64,000 nt of DNA from Planctomyces sp. SH-PL14 (GTDB taxonomy: Bacteria > Planctomycetota > Planctomycetia > Planctomycetales > Planctomycetaceae), in NCBI RefSeq assembly GCF_001610835.1, contig NZ_CP011270.1, positions 8,307,256-8,371,255 on the forward strand, read 5' to 3'. Position 1 is the stretch's first letter; every line of letters starts with the position of its first letter. This document shows, piece after piece, positions 1 to 8,156 of the stretch. Below the pieces are notes generated by a model. The model saw nothing but the letters and a program-made list of their open reading frames with translations. It was not told where the DNA came from and ran no database searches. The translations under genes and the position numbers were made by a program.

Positions 1-714
1 CTCGCGGGACATCCCTTCCGGGTCCGAGGCGTAGAGGACCGGGTCGCCCTGGGAGCGGCACTGCACACCCTGGTAGACGGAGGGGAGGAAGCCGCTGCCG
101 AAGGAGTTCTTGCCGCCGTTGGGCTGGACGCCGCTGGAGATGAGGACGACGAAGCCGGGGAGGTTTTCGTTCTCGGTGCCGAGGCCGTAGGTGACCCAGG
201 AGCCGAGGGAGGGGCGACCGGACCGGGGGGAGCCGGTGTAGATAAGGAGCTCGGCCGGGGCGTGGTTGAACTGGTCGGTGTACATCGACTTCACGACGCA
301 CAGCTCGTCCGCCACGCCGTGAAAGTTCGGGACGGCGTCGGAGAGCCAGACGCCCCCTTCGCCGTATTGCTGGAAGGTACGGGGCGTGCCGAGGAGTTTG
401 GGAGTGCCGGAGGTGAAGGCGAAGCGTTTGCCCTTGATGAACGATTCCGGCGCGTCCTGGCCGCTGAGTTTGACGAGCTCGGGTTTGTAGTCGTAGAGGT
501 CGAGGTGTGGGGGGGAGCCGGTCAGGTGGACGTAGATGACCTGTTTGGCTTTGGCGGGGAGGGGGGCACGTCGGGGAGCGAGGGGGTTGACGACCTGGCT
601 GGCGGCGCGGGTGTCCTGCCCCATGAGGGCGGCGAGCGAGAGGGCTCCGAGGGCGGACTGGGACGTCTTGAGGAAGTGACGTCGTGTCTGGTGTTGGAGG
701 TTGGCGAAGTCCAT
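1..714 (-). CDS. DUF1501 domain-containing protein (C-terminus beyond window)
   Basis: The open frame begins at ATG 714 and runs off the left edge without a stop, so only the first 238 residues are seen. The N-terminus carries a twin-arginine motif (RRHFLK) followed by a hydrophobic stretch, then a segment typical of DUF1501 proteins (VIYVHLTGSPPHLDLYDYKP, then PGFVVLISSGVQPN). The family belongs to the alkaline-phosphatase/sulfatase-like fold and is abundant in planctomycetes, where it normally sits beside DUF1549/DUF1553 cytochromes. Its substrate is unknown. Export through the Tat system is inferred from the motif. Any partner gene would lie to the left, outside the window. Confidence 0.9.
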   Translation of the reverse strand, partial: MDFANLQHQTRRHFLKTSQSALGALSLAALMGQDTRAASQVVNPLAPRRAPLPAKAKQVIYVHLTGSPPHLDLYDYKPELVKLSGQDAPESFIKGKRFAFTSGTPKLLGTPRTFQQYGEGGVWLSDAVPNFHGVADELCVVKSMYTDQFNHAPAELLIYTGSPRSGRPSLGSWVTYGLGTENENLPGFVVLISSGVQPNGGKNSFGSGFLPSVYQGVQCRSQGDPVLYASDPEGMSRE

Positions 715-840
715 AGGCCGAGATCCCGGTTGGGGGTGGAGATGTTGATCTCCGTGTTCTGTCGACGTTACGTCCGCAGCCGGATGGATTCAAGCATCCA
801 TCAAGCCTCCTTGATCCACCGAGCAAGCTGCCCCAAAGAA

Positions 841-1150
841 CCGGGTCCAGGGGCACCCTGGTGGGGGATGCAAGGGGGCAACGCCCCTTTGCCCGCCGGA
901 GGCCGTCTCGCCGGAGACCGTCTGAAGGAGCACGTGTCCAAGCGCGGACAGCGTGTCGTATGCCCCCTCACGAACCCGCGGGGATGGCGACGCGAGCGAT
1001 AAGTCCTCAACGCCGGTTCCACAAAACGGATGCCCGTTGTGTCCCACGGTTCCTCATGGAAGTGCCTCCGGCGGCAAGGGGGTGAGACCCCCTTGACCCC
1101 AGCGGCCGTGGCACGTTGGGTTTGAGCTATCGAGCTGTGCCGGCGAGGAC
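841..1150 (+). repeat. Intergenic structured repeat, copy R1
   Basis: This is copy 1 of the roughly 320 bp family. It starts at the conserved CCGGGTCCAGG edge and ends at the GCCGGCAAGGAC-type edge (here GCCGGCGAGGAC). It lies between two tandem minus-strand genes, only 7 bases from the stop of the TIM-barrel gene. Hairpin H1 has a 6 bp stem with a GCA loop. Hairpin H4 is of the T·A type with a GAG loop. The left GCCGGAGGC and right GCCTCCGGC are complementary and enclose the central domain. Confidence 0.9.
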
Positions 1151-1157
1151 GATGTCC

Positions 1158-2042
1158 TCAGACGTCGCACTGGGAAACGGCTTCCTTCAGCCCGGTCCAC
1201 GCATCGCGGGTCGGAATGAACTCCTGCCCCACATACCCGTCATAGCCGACGTCCAGCAGAGCATGCATGCACGCCGGGTAATTGATCTCCTGCATCGGAT
1301 CGAGCTCGCCCCGCCCGGGGTTCCCCGCCGTGTGGATGTGGCCGATGTGCTCCTTGTGCTGACGGATCCGGCGGATGACATCGCCGTGCATGATCTGGAC
1401 ATGGTAAATGTCGAACAGAACTTTGAGCCGCGGCGAGCCCACCTTGTCGATCAGGCCAATGCAGTACTCCATGTCATCCCCCTGATACCCAGGGTGCCCT
1501 TTCATCGGATGGCTGTCATCGCGGGTGTTGAGCATCTCCAGACAGAGGTCGACCTTCTGCTTCTCTGCATGTCCGACCGCCTCCTTGATCCCCTTCACAA
1601 AGTTCTCCGCCCCTTCCTCCTTCGACAGGCCATGGGACATGCCGGTGAAGGTGATAACCCGCTTCACGCCGAAGTCGACGCACTGGTCGATCCGCTGCTT
1701 GAGGACGCGGGTGCACTCCTCCCACTCGCCGGGATTGTTGAACCCTTTGGGGAACCCGTGGCTGCCGGCGATGGCGCAGGTCAGGCCGTGCTTCTTGAGC
1801 GTGGGCCAGTGCTCCGGATCGCACAGCTCGATGCTCTTGCAGCCGAGGCGGACAGCGGCCTGGCAGAGTTCGTCGAACGACTTCCAGTGCGGGGCGTAGC
1901 ACCAGTGGACGAGCGACTGCTGAATCCGCCCCTTGGTGGCGACCGGCTTTTCGTCGTCGGCCTGAACCTGTGACGAGATCATCCCGGCGCCGAGGAGTCC
2001 GGCGGCCTGCAACCACTGACGACGGGGAACGCGAAGAGTCAC
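1158..2042 (-). CDS. Secreted TIM-barrel sugar-phosphate isomerase/epimerase, hydroxypyruvate isomerase-like
   Basis: A 294-residue protein starting at GTG 2042, with a purine-rich CGAGG about 8 bases upstream. The N-terminus has a twin-arginine signal (RRQWLQAAGLLGAG) ending near residue 28, so export is likely. The body matches the AP-endonuclease-2/xylose-isomerase-like TIM barrel, with motifs such as CLEMLNTRDD, VLFDIYHVQIMHGD, IGHIHTAGNPGR and GYDGYVGQEFIPT, as in hydroxypyruvate isomerase (Hyi) homologues. Planctomycetes carry many exported Hyi-like proteins whose substrates are unknown; a role in secreted sugar catabolism is inference. It is transcribed alone, away from the ATP-grasp gene, with inverted repeat P1 upstream. 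Confidence 0.88.
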   Translation of the reverse strand: MTLRVPRRQWLQAAGLLGAGMISSQVQADDEKPVATKGRIQQSLVHWCYAPHWKSFDELCQAAVRLGCKSIELCDPEHWPTLKKHGLTCAIAGSHGFPKGFNNPGEWEECTRVLKQRIDQCVDFGVKRVITFTGMSHGLSKEEGAENFVKGIKEAVGHAEKQKVDLCLEMLNTRDDSHPMKGHPGYQGDDMEYCIGLIDKVGSPRLKVLFDIYHVQIMHGDVIRRIRQHKEHIGHIHTAGNPGRGELDPMQEINYPACMHALLDVGYDGYVGQEFIPTRDAWTGLKEAVSQCDV

Positions 2043-2142
2043 GGCAAACCTCGTTGAGCGCGGAGCGGGAGATCGGGAAACGCATCTTGAGCGAGCTACT
2101 AAAGCCCGGCAAGTGACCGGCTGAGGACGCCAGATCAGTCCC

Positions 2143-2224
2143 CCTCTGATCCGTGTCTATCTGTGTTCATCTGTGGCCCCATCATTTTTAGCCACAGATG
2201 AACACAGATAAACACAGATGAGGA
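2143..2224. repeat. Long inverted repeat of the 'acagatgaacacagat' type (P1)
   Basis: Two arms of about 33 bases (2145-2177 and 2191-2223) are near-perfect reverse complements around a 13-base A/T-rich loop. The arm core GTTCATCTGTGGC/GCCACAGATGAAC recurs at 62.2 kb (P2). It lies in the gap between the start of the isomerase gene and the stop of the ATP-grasp gene. Similar repeats are common between genes in PVC and other bacteria. It may end the transcript of the ATP-grasp gene, but there is no clean T-run. Confidence 0.85.
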
Positions 2225-2287
2225 AGGACGAGGTCTCCGCGCTGGGGGTGCCCCGATGAATCGAATGAGGAGACAGATTGCGACAAG

Positions 2288-3163
2288 TCACGACGAACTC
2301 TCGATCGAGCTCACGACTCGCTCCGCGACATCGAGGCCCGTCGCCTTCTGAAACCCGCGCCAGCCGGGGACGGCGTTGACTTCGATCACGTAGAGCGTGC
2401 CGTCCGGGCCGTAGAGAAGATCGACACCGGCGAACCGGGTCTGGGTGCTCTCCGCGGCGCGGATCGCGTACTCGACTTCCCGATCGTCGGGCGTGTGGAC
2501 TTCGGCGTGCCCTTCGCGGGAGATGTTCGTTCGGAAGTCCGTGGGGTTCGAACGTCTGATGGCGCCGAGCGGGCGGCCGTCGAGGAGGAGGAGCCGCAGG
2601 TCCCAGCCGGGATGCCGGATGAACTGCTGGAGATAGAGGACCGCGCCGATCCGCTCCAGGGTCCGGAAGACGCGATGGGCGATATCGGGATCGGAGACCC
2701 GCACGATCCCCCGCCCTTCCGCCCCGAACAGCGGCTTGACGACGACGTCTCCGCCGAGCCGCTCAAAGGCGGCCATCGCCTGATCGAACCCTTCACAGGC
2801 GATGGTCGCGGGGACGGGAAGGCCGTCGCGGGCCAGCCGCGCCGTCGTCAGGTACTTGTCGACGGCGCACTCGATCGCCCGCGGGGAGTTCAGGACCTGC
2901 ACGCCCGATTCGTGGAGTCGATGCAGCGCGTCCATGCGGAAGACGACCTGCTCGAGCGACCCCGGCGGCATCGTCCGGATCACGACGGCGTCCCACGCCG
3001 CCAGATCCTCGTCGCCGCTCAGGACGGTGTTTCGAGCGGTCGACGCTTCCGCGACGAGCGCGCCGTAGTCGATCCGTTCGCAGACGTGTCCGCGCTCGCG
3101 GGCGGCGCGCTGCAGGTCCGCGACGTACCAGCTCCCCTCGTTGCCGAGCACCACGATCCGCAT
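2288..3163 (-). CDS. RimK-family ATP-grasp ligase
   Basis: A 291-residue ATP-grasp protein. The nucleotide-binding region is visible as VVVKPLFGAEGRGIVRV (middle) and the metal-binding end as YVIEVNAVPGWRGFQ (near residue 265). The family joins a carboxylate to an amine, often adding glutamate. The sequence style (N-terminal MRIVVLGNEGSWY, no S6-specific extension) resembles RimK-like proteins linked to tetrahydromethanopterin glutamylation (MptN), a C1 pathway present in many planctomycetes, but this assignment is inference. It follows rph by 26 bases and is last in a minus-strand run. Confidence 0.82.
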   Translation of the reverse strand: MRIVVLGNEGSWYVADLQRAARERGHVCERIDYGALVAEASTARNTVLSGDEDLAAWDAVVIRTMPPGSLEQVVFRMDALHRLHESGVQVLNSPRAIECAVDKYLTTARLARDGLPVPATIACEGFDQAMAAFERLGGDVVVKPLFGAEGRGIVRVSDPDIAHRVFRTLERIGAVLYLQQFIRHPGWDLRLLLLDGRPLGAIRRSNPTDFRTNISREGHAEVHTPDDREVEYAIRAAESTQTRFAGVDLLYGPDGTLYVIEVNAVPGWRGFQKATGLDVAERVVSSIESSS

Positions 3164-3189
3164 GGCCCGCCCTCGATCTCAAGCCGCGA

Positions 3190-3930
3190 TTACGCGGGCC
3201 ACAGGTCGCCGAGAATCTGCTTCTGGATCGCGGTCAGTTCGCGGATCCCCTTGTTGGCGATCGCGAGCTGCTGCTGAAGCTCGTCGTACGAGAAGGTCCC
3301 CTTCTCCGCGGTCCCCTGGACCTCGACGAAGTGCCCCGCCCCGGTCATGACGACGTTCATGTCGACCTCGGCCCGGCTGTCCTCGACGTACTCCAGGTCG
3401 AGGATCGGATTCCCACCGAGGATCCCGACGCTGACTGCCGCGATGCTGCCGGTGAACACCTTCCGCCAGTCGAAGCCTTCGGCCTGGATACTCGACACTG
3501 CGTCGACGAGGGCGATGAAGCCTCCGGTGATGCTCAGCGTCCGGGTTCCGCCGTCCGCTTCGAGGACGTCGCAGTCGATGCTGATCGTCCGGGCCCCCAG
3601 GGCCACAGTGTCGATCACGGAACGCAGGCTGCGGCCGATGAGCCGCTGGATCTCGGTCGACCGTCCGTCGACCTTGCCGCCACGCTCCCGCTGCTTCCGC
3701 GGGGCGGTGCTGCCGGGGAGCATGCTGTATTCAGCCGTTACCCAACCGGTCGGCGGAATCTCCCCCTTCTTCCAGGGGGGGACCGACTCGTCGACGCTGG
3801 CGGTGCAGAGGACCGCGGTCCGGCCCGCCCGGATCAGGACCCGCCCCGGCGCGGCGCCGAGATACGGCCGCTCGACCGTGATGGGACGGAGTTCATCGGG
3901 CTTTCGGCCGCCGGGTCGTTCGAAGGACAT
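3190..3930 (-). CDS. rph: Ribonuclease PH
   Basis: A 246-residue protein matching RNase PH over its whole length. RNase PH is a phosphorolytic 3'-5' exoribonuclease that trims tRNA 3' ends as a hexameric ring. Hallmarks include [20 protein letters not shown] at the N-terminus, the [14 protein letters not shown] strand, the [17 protein letters not shown] loop, [17 protein letters not shown], and the [21 protein letters not shown] segment with its acidic residues. Length is normal for the family. It sits 105 bases after ogt and 26 bases before the ATP-grasp gene, so the latter pair is probably co-transcribed. Confidence 0.97.
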   Translation of the reverse strand: MSFERPGGRKPDELRPITVERPYLGAAPGRVLIRAGRTAVLCTASVDESVPPWKKGEIPPTGWVTAEYSMLPGSTAPRKQRERGGKVDGRSTEIQRLIGRSLRSVIDTVALGARTISIDCDVLEADGGTRTLSITGGFIALVDAVSSIQAEGFDWRKVFTGSIAAVSVGILGGNPILDLEYVEDSRAEVDMNVVMTGAGHFVEVQGTAEKGTFSYDELQQQLAIANKGIRELTAIQKQILGDLWPA

Positions 3931-4035
3931 GAGGGAATCTGGCTTTCGGTCTCAGGAGCAAATTCGATTGGGGGCGAAGAATAGCAGTCGCCTGCGGTCG
4001 TCATAGGGAGCCGCGGCGGCCGGTCCGTCCGGCGG

Positions 4036-4563
4036 TCATGCCCCTCCGCGGGACCGCTCCATCTTCAGCAGTCGTTCTTTCATGTTGACGCCGTCGCGTG
4101 CCGTGTAGCCGCCGAGCTTTCCTCCCGCCGCGGTCACACGGTGGCAGGGAATGAGGAGCGGGATCCTGTTCGTCGACATGACCGTTCCGACTGCGCGGGC
4201 CGCCCCCGGCGCGCCGGCCCGCTCGGCGATCTCTCCGTAGCTGGCGGTCTCTCCGTAATCGAGTCCGCGAACGATCATCAGGACCTTCCGCTGGAATTCG
4301 GTGCTCGCGTGGAACGCGACATCGATCTTCGCCAGATCGCGCGATCGTCCCGCCGCATACTCGATAAGGATCTTGCGGGCCTTCGGGTTCCAGTCCGTTT
4401 CGGTCCACGCGATCTCCGGCGAACGGCGCAGAAAGTCCTTCCGTGCCATTTCCTCCGTGGAATGCCCGAATGTCAGGTGGGTCACCTGCTTCTTCTGGCC
4501 CCCCATCGCGATCCAGCCCAGGTCGGTCTCGAAGAAAGAAACGGCGTAAAGGGTATCGGGCAT
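4036..4563 (-). CDS. ogt: Methylated-DNA--[protein]-cysteine S-methyltransferase
   Basis: A 175-residue suicide DNA-repair protein that removes alkyl groups from O6-alkylguanine onto its own cysteine. The active-site motif IPCHRV is intact with Cys140, followed by GGKLGGYTARDGVNMKERLL, and the DNA-reading helix region SYGEIAERAGAPGAARAVG precedes it. There is an N-terminal small domain as in Ogt, and no Ada-type regulatory domain, so it is Ogt rather than Ada. Start is ATG 4563. It lies in a minus-strand run between the M24 peptidase and rph. Confidence 0.95.
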   Translation of the reverse strand: MPDTLYAVSFFETDLGWIAMGGQKKQVTHLTFGHSTEEMARKDFLRRSPEIAWTETDWNPKARKILIEYAAGRSRDLAKIDVAFHASTEFQRKVLMIVRGLDYGETASYGEIAERAGAPGAARAVGTVMSTNRIPLLIPCHRVTAAGGKLGGYTARDGVNMKERLLKMERSRGGA

Positions 4564-4674
4564 GGTGGTCCTTCCGGGACGCGGAGCAACAGAGAGGATT
4601 TGTTGTACTTCCCGTGGGACGGTTTTTGCAGCGTCGGGAAGTGGTCGGTGCGGATCGCGAGAGAATCGCCTCGC

Positions 4675-5397
4675 TTACAGTGGCTCGAGTCGCCCGGAGT
4701 CGTTGAAGCGATAGATCTCCTCGTGCTTAAAGCCCCACGCCCCTCCTGCGAGTGGGGTCGGCGGACCTTTGCGGATGTGCGGCTCGAAAGTGAACAGCGG
4801 CAGATCCCCCAACCGTCGACGATTGCCTCGCTCGAGATACACCCGGTCTTCGGGACGTGACGTGATTGAGTGGCCGAGGTTTCCCAGGAAGTCGAGATTG
4901 CGGAAGCCGTGACGGGCGATCTCCCCGTTGCCGAACTCGAACAGCTCGTGAAGCGTTCGGTCGGGCGTCGCGAACTCCACGACCGCGCGATGCAGCGCTG
5001 CGAGGACATCCGCCCCTTCCCGAAACTCTGCGGAGGCGGGCGCCGCGGTGGCTTTTCCATCTTCGATGTAGAAGCTTCTCGCCAGGTCTCCCCAGACTCC
5101 GCGGTCGCTGGGACTGAGATCGACCGTCACGAGATTGAAGTCTCCGACTGGCTCGTCCGCCGGCGTGTAGTCGCGGCCGGAGAGGGAGAGACAGGACCGC
5201 GTCCCCAGCAGGACGAGCGCGGGACACTGGTGATACCAGGTCTCGTCGATTCCGCGGCGGGCGAGCTCCGCCACGGCCCGGTCCGCGATGGAGCGTTCCG
5301 TGTCGTCAGGACAGATGGACGCGGCGATCGCCACGAGGACGTCGCGGGCGATCTGCTGCACGCGGCGGTGTTCCGTCCACGGTGCCATCCGCATCAC
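4675..5397 (-). CDS. M24-family metallopeptidase (Xaa-Pro aminopeptidase-like)
   Basis: A 240-residue single-domain member of the pita-bread fold that includes methionine aminopeptidase and prolidase. Expected metal ligands are present in order: Asp93 (TVDLSP), Asp104 (GVWGDLARSF), His176 (GNLGHSI), Glu205 (FTFEPHI) and Glu226 or Glu227 (GFKHEEIY). There is no N-terminal creatinase domain, and it lacks the exact signatures of methionine aminopeptidase, so the peptide substrate is uncertain. No signal peptide is seen; the protein should be cytoplasmic. It is first in the minus-strand run with ogt, rph and the ATP-grasp gene. Confidence 0.85.
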   Translation of the reverse strand: MMRMAPWTEHRRVQQIARDVLVAIAASICPDDTERSIADRAVAELARRGIDETWYHQCPALVLLGTRSCLSLSGRDYTPADEPVGDFNLVTVDLSPSDRGVWGDLARSFYIEDGKATAAPASAEFREGADVLAALHRAVVEFATPDRTLHELFEFGNGEIARHGFRNLDFLGNLGHSITSRPEDRVYLERGNRRRLGDLPLFTFEPHIRKGPPTPLAGGAWGFKHEEIYRFNDSGRLEPL

Positions 5398-5724
5398 CTC
5401 TCGCTCGATAGCCCGGAGCTGGCAGGATTCCCGATCCGAGACCGGTGAAGGGTAGCAGGTGCGGACGGTTCGGCGGGCGTCGTCGGCAACGGAATCCGAT
5501 GCCCGTCGAGGCTGCCTTGGTCACCGGATCAGCATGTTGCGACTGGAGATGCGCGTGTCAGGGAGTGCCGGCAACCCTGCACCGAATGCCACCGGCATCG
5601 TGTGCGAGGGGTGGAAGGAGGGAGAGTGCAGAACTAAACTTGGAGGTTTTCGCACAGGCACGAACCGGACGGTAACGTCGAAGCGGCGGCTCGTTGCGGG
5701 CTCCTTCATAGAAAGTTCAAGGGA
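5398..5724. other. Divergent intergenic gap without a recognisable gene
   Basis: This 327-base gap separates the divergently transcribed M24 peptidase and the unknown protein at 5725. It is the only gap above 300 bases in the window without a copy of the structured repeat. It presumably holds the two promoters. I see a short ATGCC/GGCAT inverted repeat near 5586-5598 and no convincing promoter boxes, RNA gene or terminator. Confidence 0.6.
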
Positions 5725-6468
5725 ATGTACGCCTCTCTCGCGGACGATTACTTCGTCAACATGAACCTCAACACGGAGATGCCCCTCCCCACCGCCCGCG
5801 AGACCGTCCTGGAGTTCTTCGGCCGCGTCCAGAAGTCGTATCCGACTATGCGCAACTTCCACATGCGCGATGGCGGCGACTACGCGCTCGAAGAGGACAA
5901 GGACGAGCCCCACTACCGCTGGATGTCCCTCGAAACCCGCCGCATCTGCAGCGGCAGCGTCAACCCGTCGTCGCTCGAAGACGCCGTCACCCAGCACGCA
6001 CTGGCTCTCGAACTCGCTCCCTACATGCTCTCCGTCAGCCCGCTGGACTGCGAGGCGCTCGACTTCCTCTTCGGCTTCGACTTTCACTTCAAGGGGAACC
6101 ACGACGAGATCGTCGCCGAGGCGCTCAGCCCCGGTTCGGCCTGCGAAGGACTCCTCACGATCCCCGGCAGCCGCCCCCTGAACTACGAGCCGTCGATCAC
6201 CGTCGCTCTCGAACCGAGCTGCCGCCGGCAGTGCCGCCTGCTCATCGAGACCCGGACGAACGCCTATCAGGTCCGCCGCAACCAGTACGGCGATGAACCG
6301 ATCACCGTTTACTTCACGATGCGGCAGTACGGCAGCCTTGCTCACGACGCTTCCTTCGTCGATACGCTCCACGAGCTTCGGGCCGAGTGCGAGCGGCTGA
6401 TCCACGAGTACGTCACGGTGCAGGTCCTGCGGCCCCTCTCTGCGGCGATCGCCCGGCGGAATTCCTGA
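5725..6468 (+). CDS. Hypothetical protein, 247 residues
   Basis: I do not recognise a family. The start at ATG 5725 is preceded by a ribosome-binding-like AAGGGA. The protein is soluble, with no signal peptide or membrane segment. It contains a notable FFGRVQKSYPTMRNFHMRDGG segment near the start, a central LDFLFGFDFHFKGNHDEIVAEAL segment, and a C-terminal helical stretch (DTLHELRAECERLIHEYV). Codon choice with G/C third positions supports that this strand, and not the long antisense frame, is coding. It stands alone between a divergent peptidase gene and the SDR gene. Confidence 0.75.
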   Translation: MYASLADDYFVNMNLNTEMPLPTARETVLEFFGRVQKSYPTMRNFHMRDGGDYALEEDKDEPHYRWMSLETRRICSGSVNPSSLEDAVTQHALALELAPYMLSVSPLDCEALDFLFGFDFHFKGNHDEIVAEALSPGSACEGLLTIPGSRPLNYEPSITVALEPSCRRQCRLLIETRTNAYQVRRNQYGDEPITVYFTMRQYGSLAHDASFVDTLHELRAECERLIHEYVTVQVLRPLSAAIARRNS

Positions 6469-6534
6469 CCGAATCGGCCTGTCCAGCCCAGTCCGCCACG
6501 GCGGTTGTCGACCGGCAGTTTCTGCGGATTGATC

Positions 6535-6564
6535 TTGGCCCGCTTTCGACTTCGATCGTATAAA
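6535..6564 (+). promoter_or_regulatory. Possible promoter of the SDR gene
   Basis: TTGGCC at 6535-6540 and TATAAA at 6559-6564 are 18 bases apart. The -10 box is good and the -35 is only partial. The gene starts 121 bases downstream, leaving a leader that contains a 7 bp CCCGGCG/CGCCGGG hairpin (6637-6657) just before the Shine-Dalgarno. Confidence 0.35.
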
Positions 6565-6685
6565 CCGGCACCGCCCCGGATTCGGGCGGGCCTGCGTGAC
6601 GAAGGGCTCGACTTCCGTCGGCAGGACAATGGTTGGCCCGGCGTCTTTTGCGCCGGGTTGGTCACGCACAGCATGGAGGCTCAGC

Positions 6686-7600
6686 GTGGATACGATTCTC
6701 GTCGTCGGAATTGAAACGGTCGTCGGGGCGAACTTTGCCGCCCACTTTGCGGAACAGCACGATGTTGTCGGCGTCTCGTGTGGCGCCCCGATCCGCATCG
6801 AAGGGTGCCGGACGGTCTCCAACACGTCGTCCGCCGCCGACATCGTCGCCCAAGTCCGTCCCGCGAAAGTCATCTACTGCGGCCCGGAGTCCCGTTCGAG
6901 CTGGGACCCCGCGACGGATTCGACTCTCCAGAAGTCCTCGTCCGCCGCCCGGGAATGGGCGAGCGCCTCCGCGGCCGGCAAGGCCGCGTTTGCCATGATC
7001 TCTTCGGACGCCGTCTTCACCGGTCCGTGGATCTTCCACGACGAAGACTCGACGAGCGAGTCGGCCTCTGCGGCCGCAGAGGCGATCCGCAAGACGGAAG
7101 CCTGTGTCGCGGAAGCGAATCCGGCTGCCCTCCTGATCCGCACCAATGCTTTCGGCTGGTCGCCGCTCGCCAACGGCTGGCTTGAGAAGACGCTCCAGAC
7201 GATTGAGCTCCGTCGGACGATCGACCAGGACTCGTTCCGCCACTCGACGCCGATCCTGGCGACCGACCTGGCCGACATCGTCGACCGGGCTTTTGCTGAA
7301 GGACTGGCCGGCCTGCACCATGTTGCCGGGGCGGAGAGGGTCAGCCCGCACAACTTCGTTCAGCGGTTGGCCGACCAGTTCGACCTCCCGTGGCTGGCTG
7401 TTCGTCGTGAACCGACGACGCTTGAGACGGCCGGCGAAGGGGCCAATGAGACTTCGCTGCAGACCAAGAAGATCCGCAAGGCTCTTTGCGTGGCGATGCC
7501 GATGCTGACTGAAGGGCTCGATCGCCTGAGCGCTCAGCGGTTCAACGGCCATCGCGACCTGCTGATCCAGCCGGCGGCTGCTGGTGTTGCCGCCGCCTGA
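6686..7600 (+). CDS. RmlD-like NAD(P)-dependent sugar epimerase/reductase (extended SDR)
   Basis: A 304-residue protein beginning at GTG 6686, chosen because GGAGGC lies 5 bases upstream and the protein then starts directly with the Rossmann strand (MDTILVVGIETVVGANFA). The open frame continues upstream to 6596, but that part has no family character. The fold resembles dTDP-4-dehydrorhamnose reductase: MISSDAVFTG corresponds to the RmlD STDYVFDG strand and a TPILATDLADIVDRA segment matches its C-terminal region. The usual YxxxK is altered: Lys136 is present but the position of the catalytic Tyr appears to be Glu132. Activity is therefore doubtful. A strong terminator follows. Confidence 0.75.
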   Translation: MDTILVVGIETVVGANFAAHFAEQHDVVGVSCGAPIRIEGCRTVSNTSSAADIVAQVRPAKVIYCGPESRSSWDPATDSTLQKSSSAAREWASASAAGKAAFAMISSDAVFTGPWIFHDEDSTSESASAAAEAIRKTEACVAEANPAALLIRTNAFGWSPLANGWLEKTLQTIELRRTIDQDSFRHSTPILATDLADIVDRAFAEGLAGLHHVAGAERVSPHNFVQRLADQFDLPWLAVRREPTTLETAGEGANETSLQTKKIRKALCVAMPMLTEGLDRLSAQRFNGHRDLLIQPAAAGVAAA

Positions 7601-7623
7601 TCGGTTCGATCCGTCCAATGTCA

Positions 7624-7660
7624 AACCGCACCGGGGAGTACCTCGGTGCGGTTTTGTTTT
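7624..7660 (+). terminator. Rho-independent terminator after the SDR gene
   Basis: A perfect 10 bp stem (7624-7633 with 7644-7653) around a 10-base loop is followed by TTTTGTTTT. It lies 23 bases after the SDR stop codon and just before repeat R2. Confidence 0.88.
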
Positions 7661-7676
7661 GCGCCGAACAAACGGC

Positions 7677-8010
7677 GTCCTTGCCGGACGGACTCCGCTC
7701 GCTCAAACCCAAGGTGCGACGGCCGCTGGGGTCAAGGGGGTCTCACCCCCTTGCCGCCGGAGGCACTTCCGTGAGGAACCGCTGGACACAACGGACGTCC
7801 CCTTTGTGGTACCGGCTATGAGGACTCCCTCCACCCACACCGATTGCTTTGCAATCCCCGCGGGGTGGTGAAGGGGCATACGGCACGTTGTCCGCGTTTG
7901 GATACTCGCTCCTTCAGACATCTCTCGACGGCCAGGCCTCCGGCGGGCAAAGGGCCAAGAAAACAACACAGGCCCCTCTGCACTCCCCACCAGGGTGCCC
8001 CTGGACCCGG
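7677..8010 (-). repeat. Intergenic structured repeat, copy R2 (expanded hairpin loop)
   Basis: At 334 bp this is the longest copy, in reverse orientation between two tandem plus-strand genes and after a terminator. Its H2 hairpin differs from all others. Instead of a 3-base AAC loop it has about 13-14 bases of unrelated A/T-rich sequence near 7951-7967, while the GCAGAGGG and CCCTTTGC arms are kept. H4 is of the T·A type. Confidence 0.9.
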
Positions 8011-8049
8011 TCAGGGCAGCGACGGGGGGGGGCGCTCGCCCTGCGTTCC

Positions 8050-8078
8050 GTGACAGCCCCCCCCAATCGCGGTATTCT
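8050..8078 (+). promoter_or_regulatory. Possible sigma-70-type promoter of the Gfo/Idh gene
   Basis: GTGACA (8050-8055) and TATTCT (8073-8078) are spaced by 17 bases, about 80 bases before the start codon and downstream of repeat R2. Each box has one or two departures from consensus. Confidence 0.45.
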
Positions 8079-8156
8079 GCCTCGAATCAAAACTGACCTG
8101 CGCATCGCCTCCCGGGCGGTGCCCCACTTTCGTTGCATCGATCACGGGAGAGTCCG

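Noticed and set aside
5521-6873. 450-residue minus-strand frame opposite the unknown protein at 5725
   Set aside because: The plus-strand frame has a ribosome-binding site and better protein character. The minus frame is rich in Arg/Pro and crosses two intergenic regions.
7677-8010. Repeat copies as a CRISPR array
   Set aside because: The units are over 300 bp, far apart, in both orientations, and have no spacers or cas genes.
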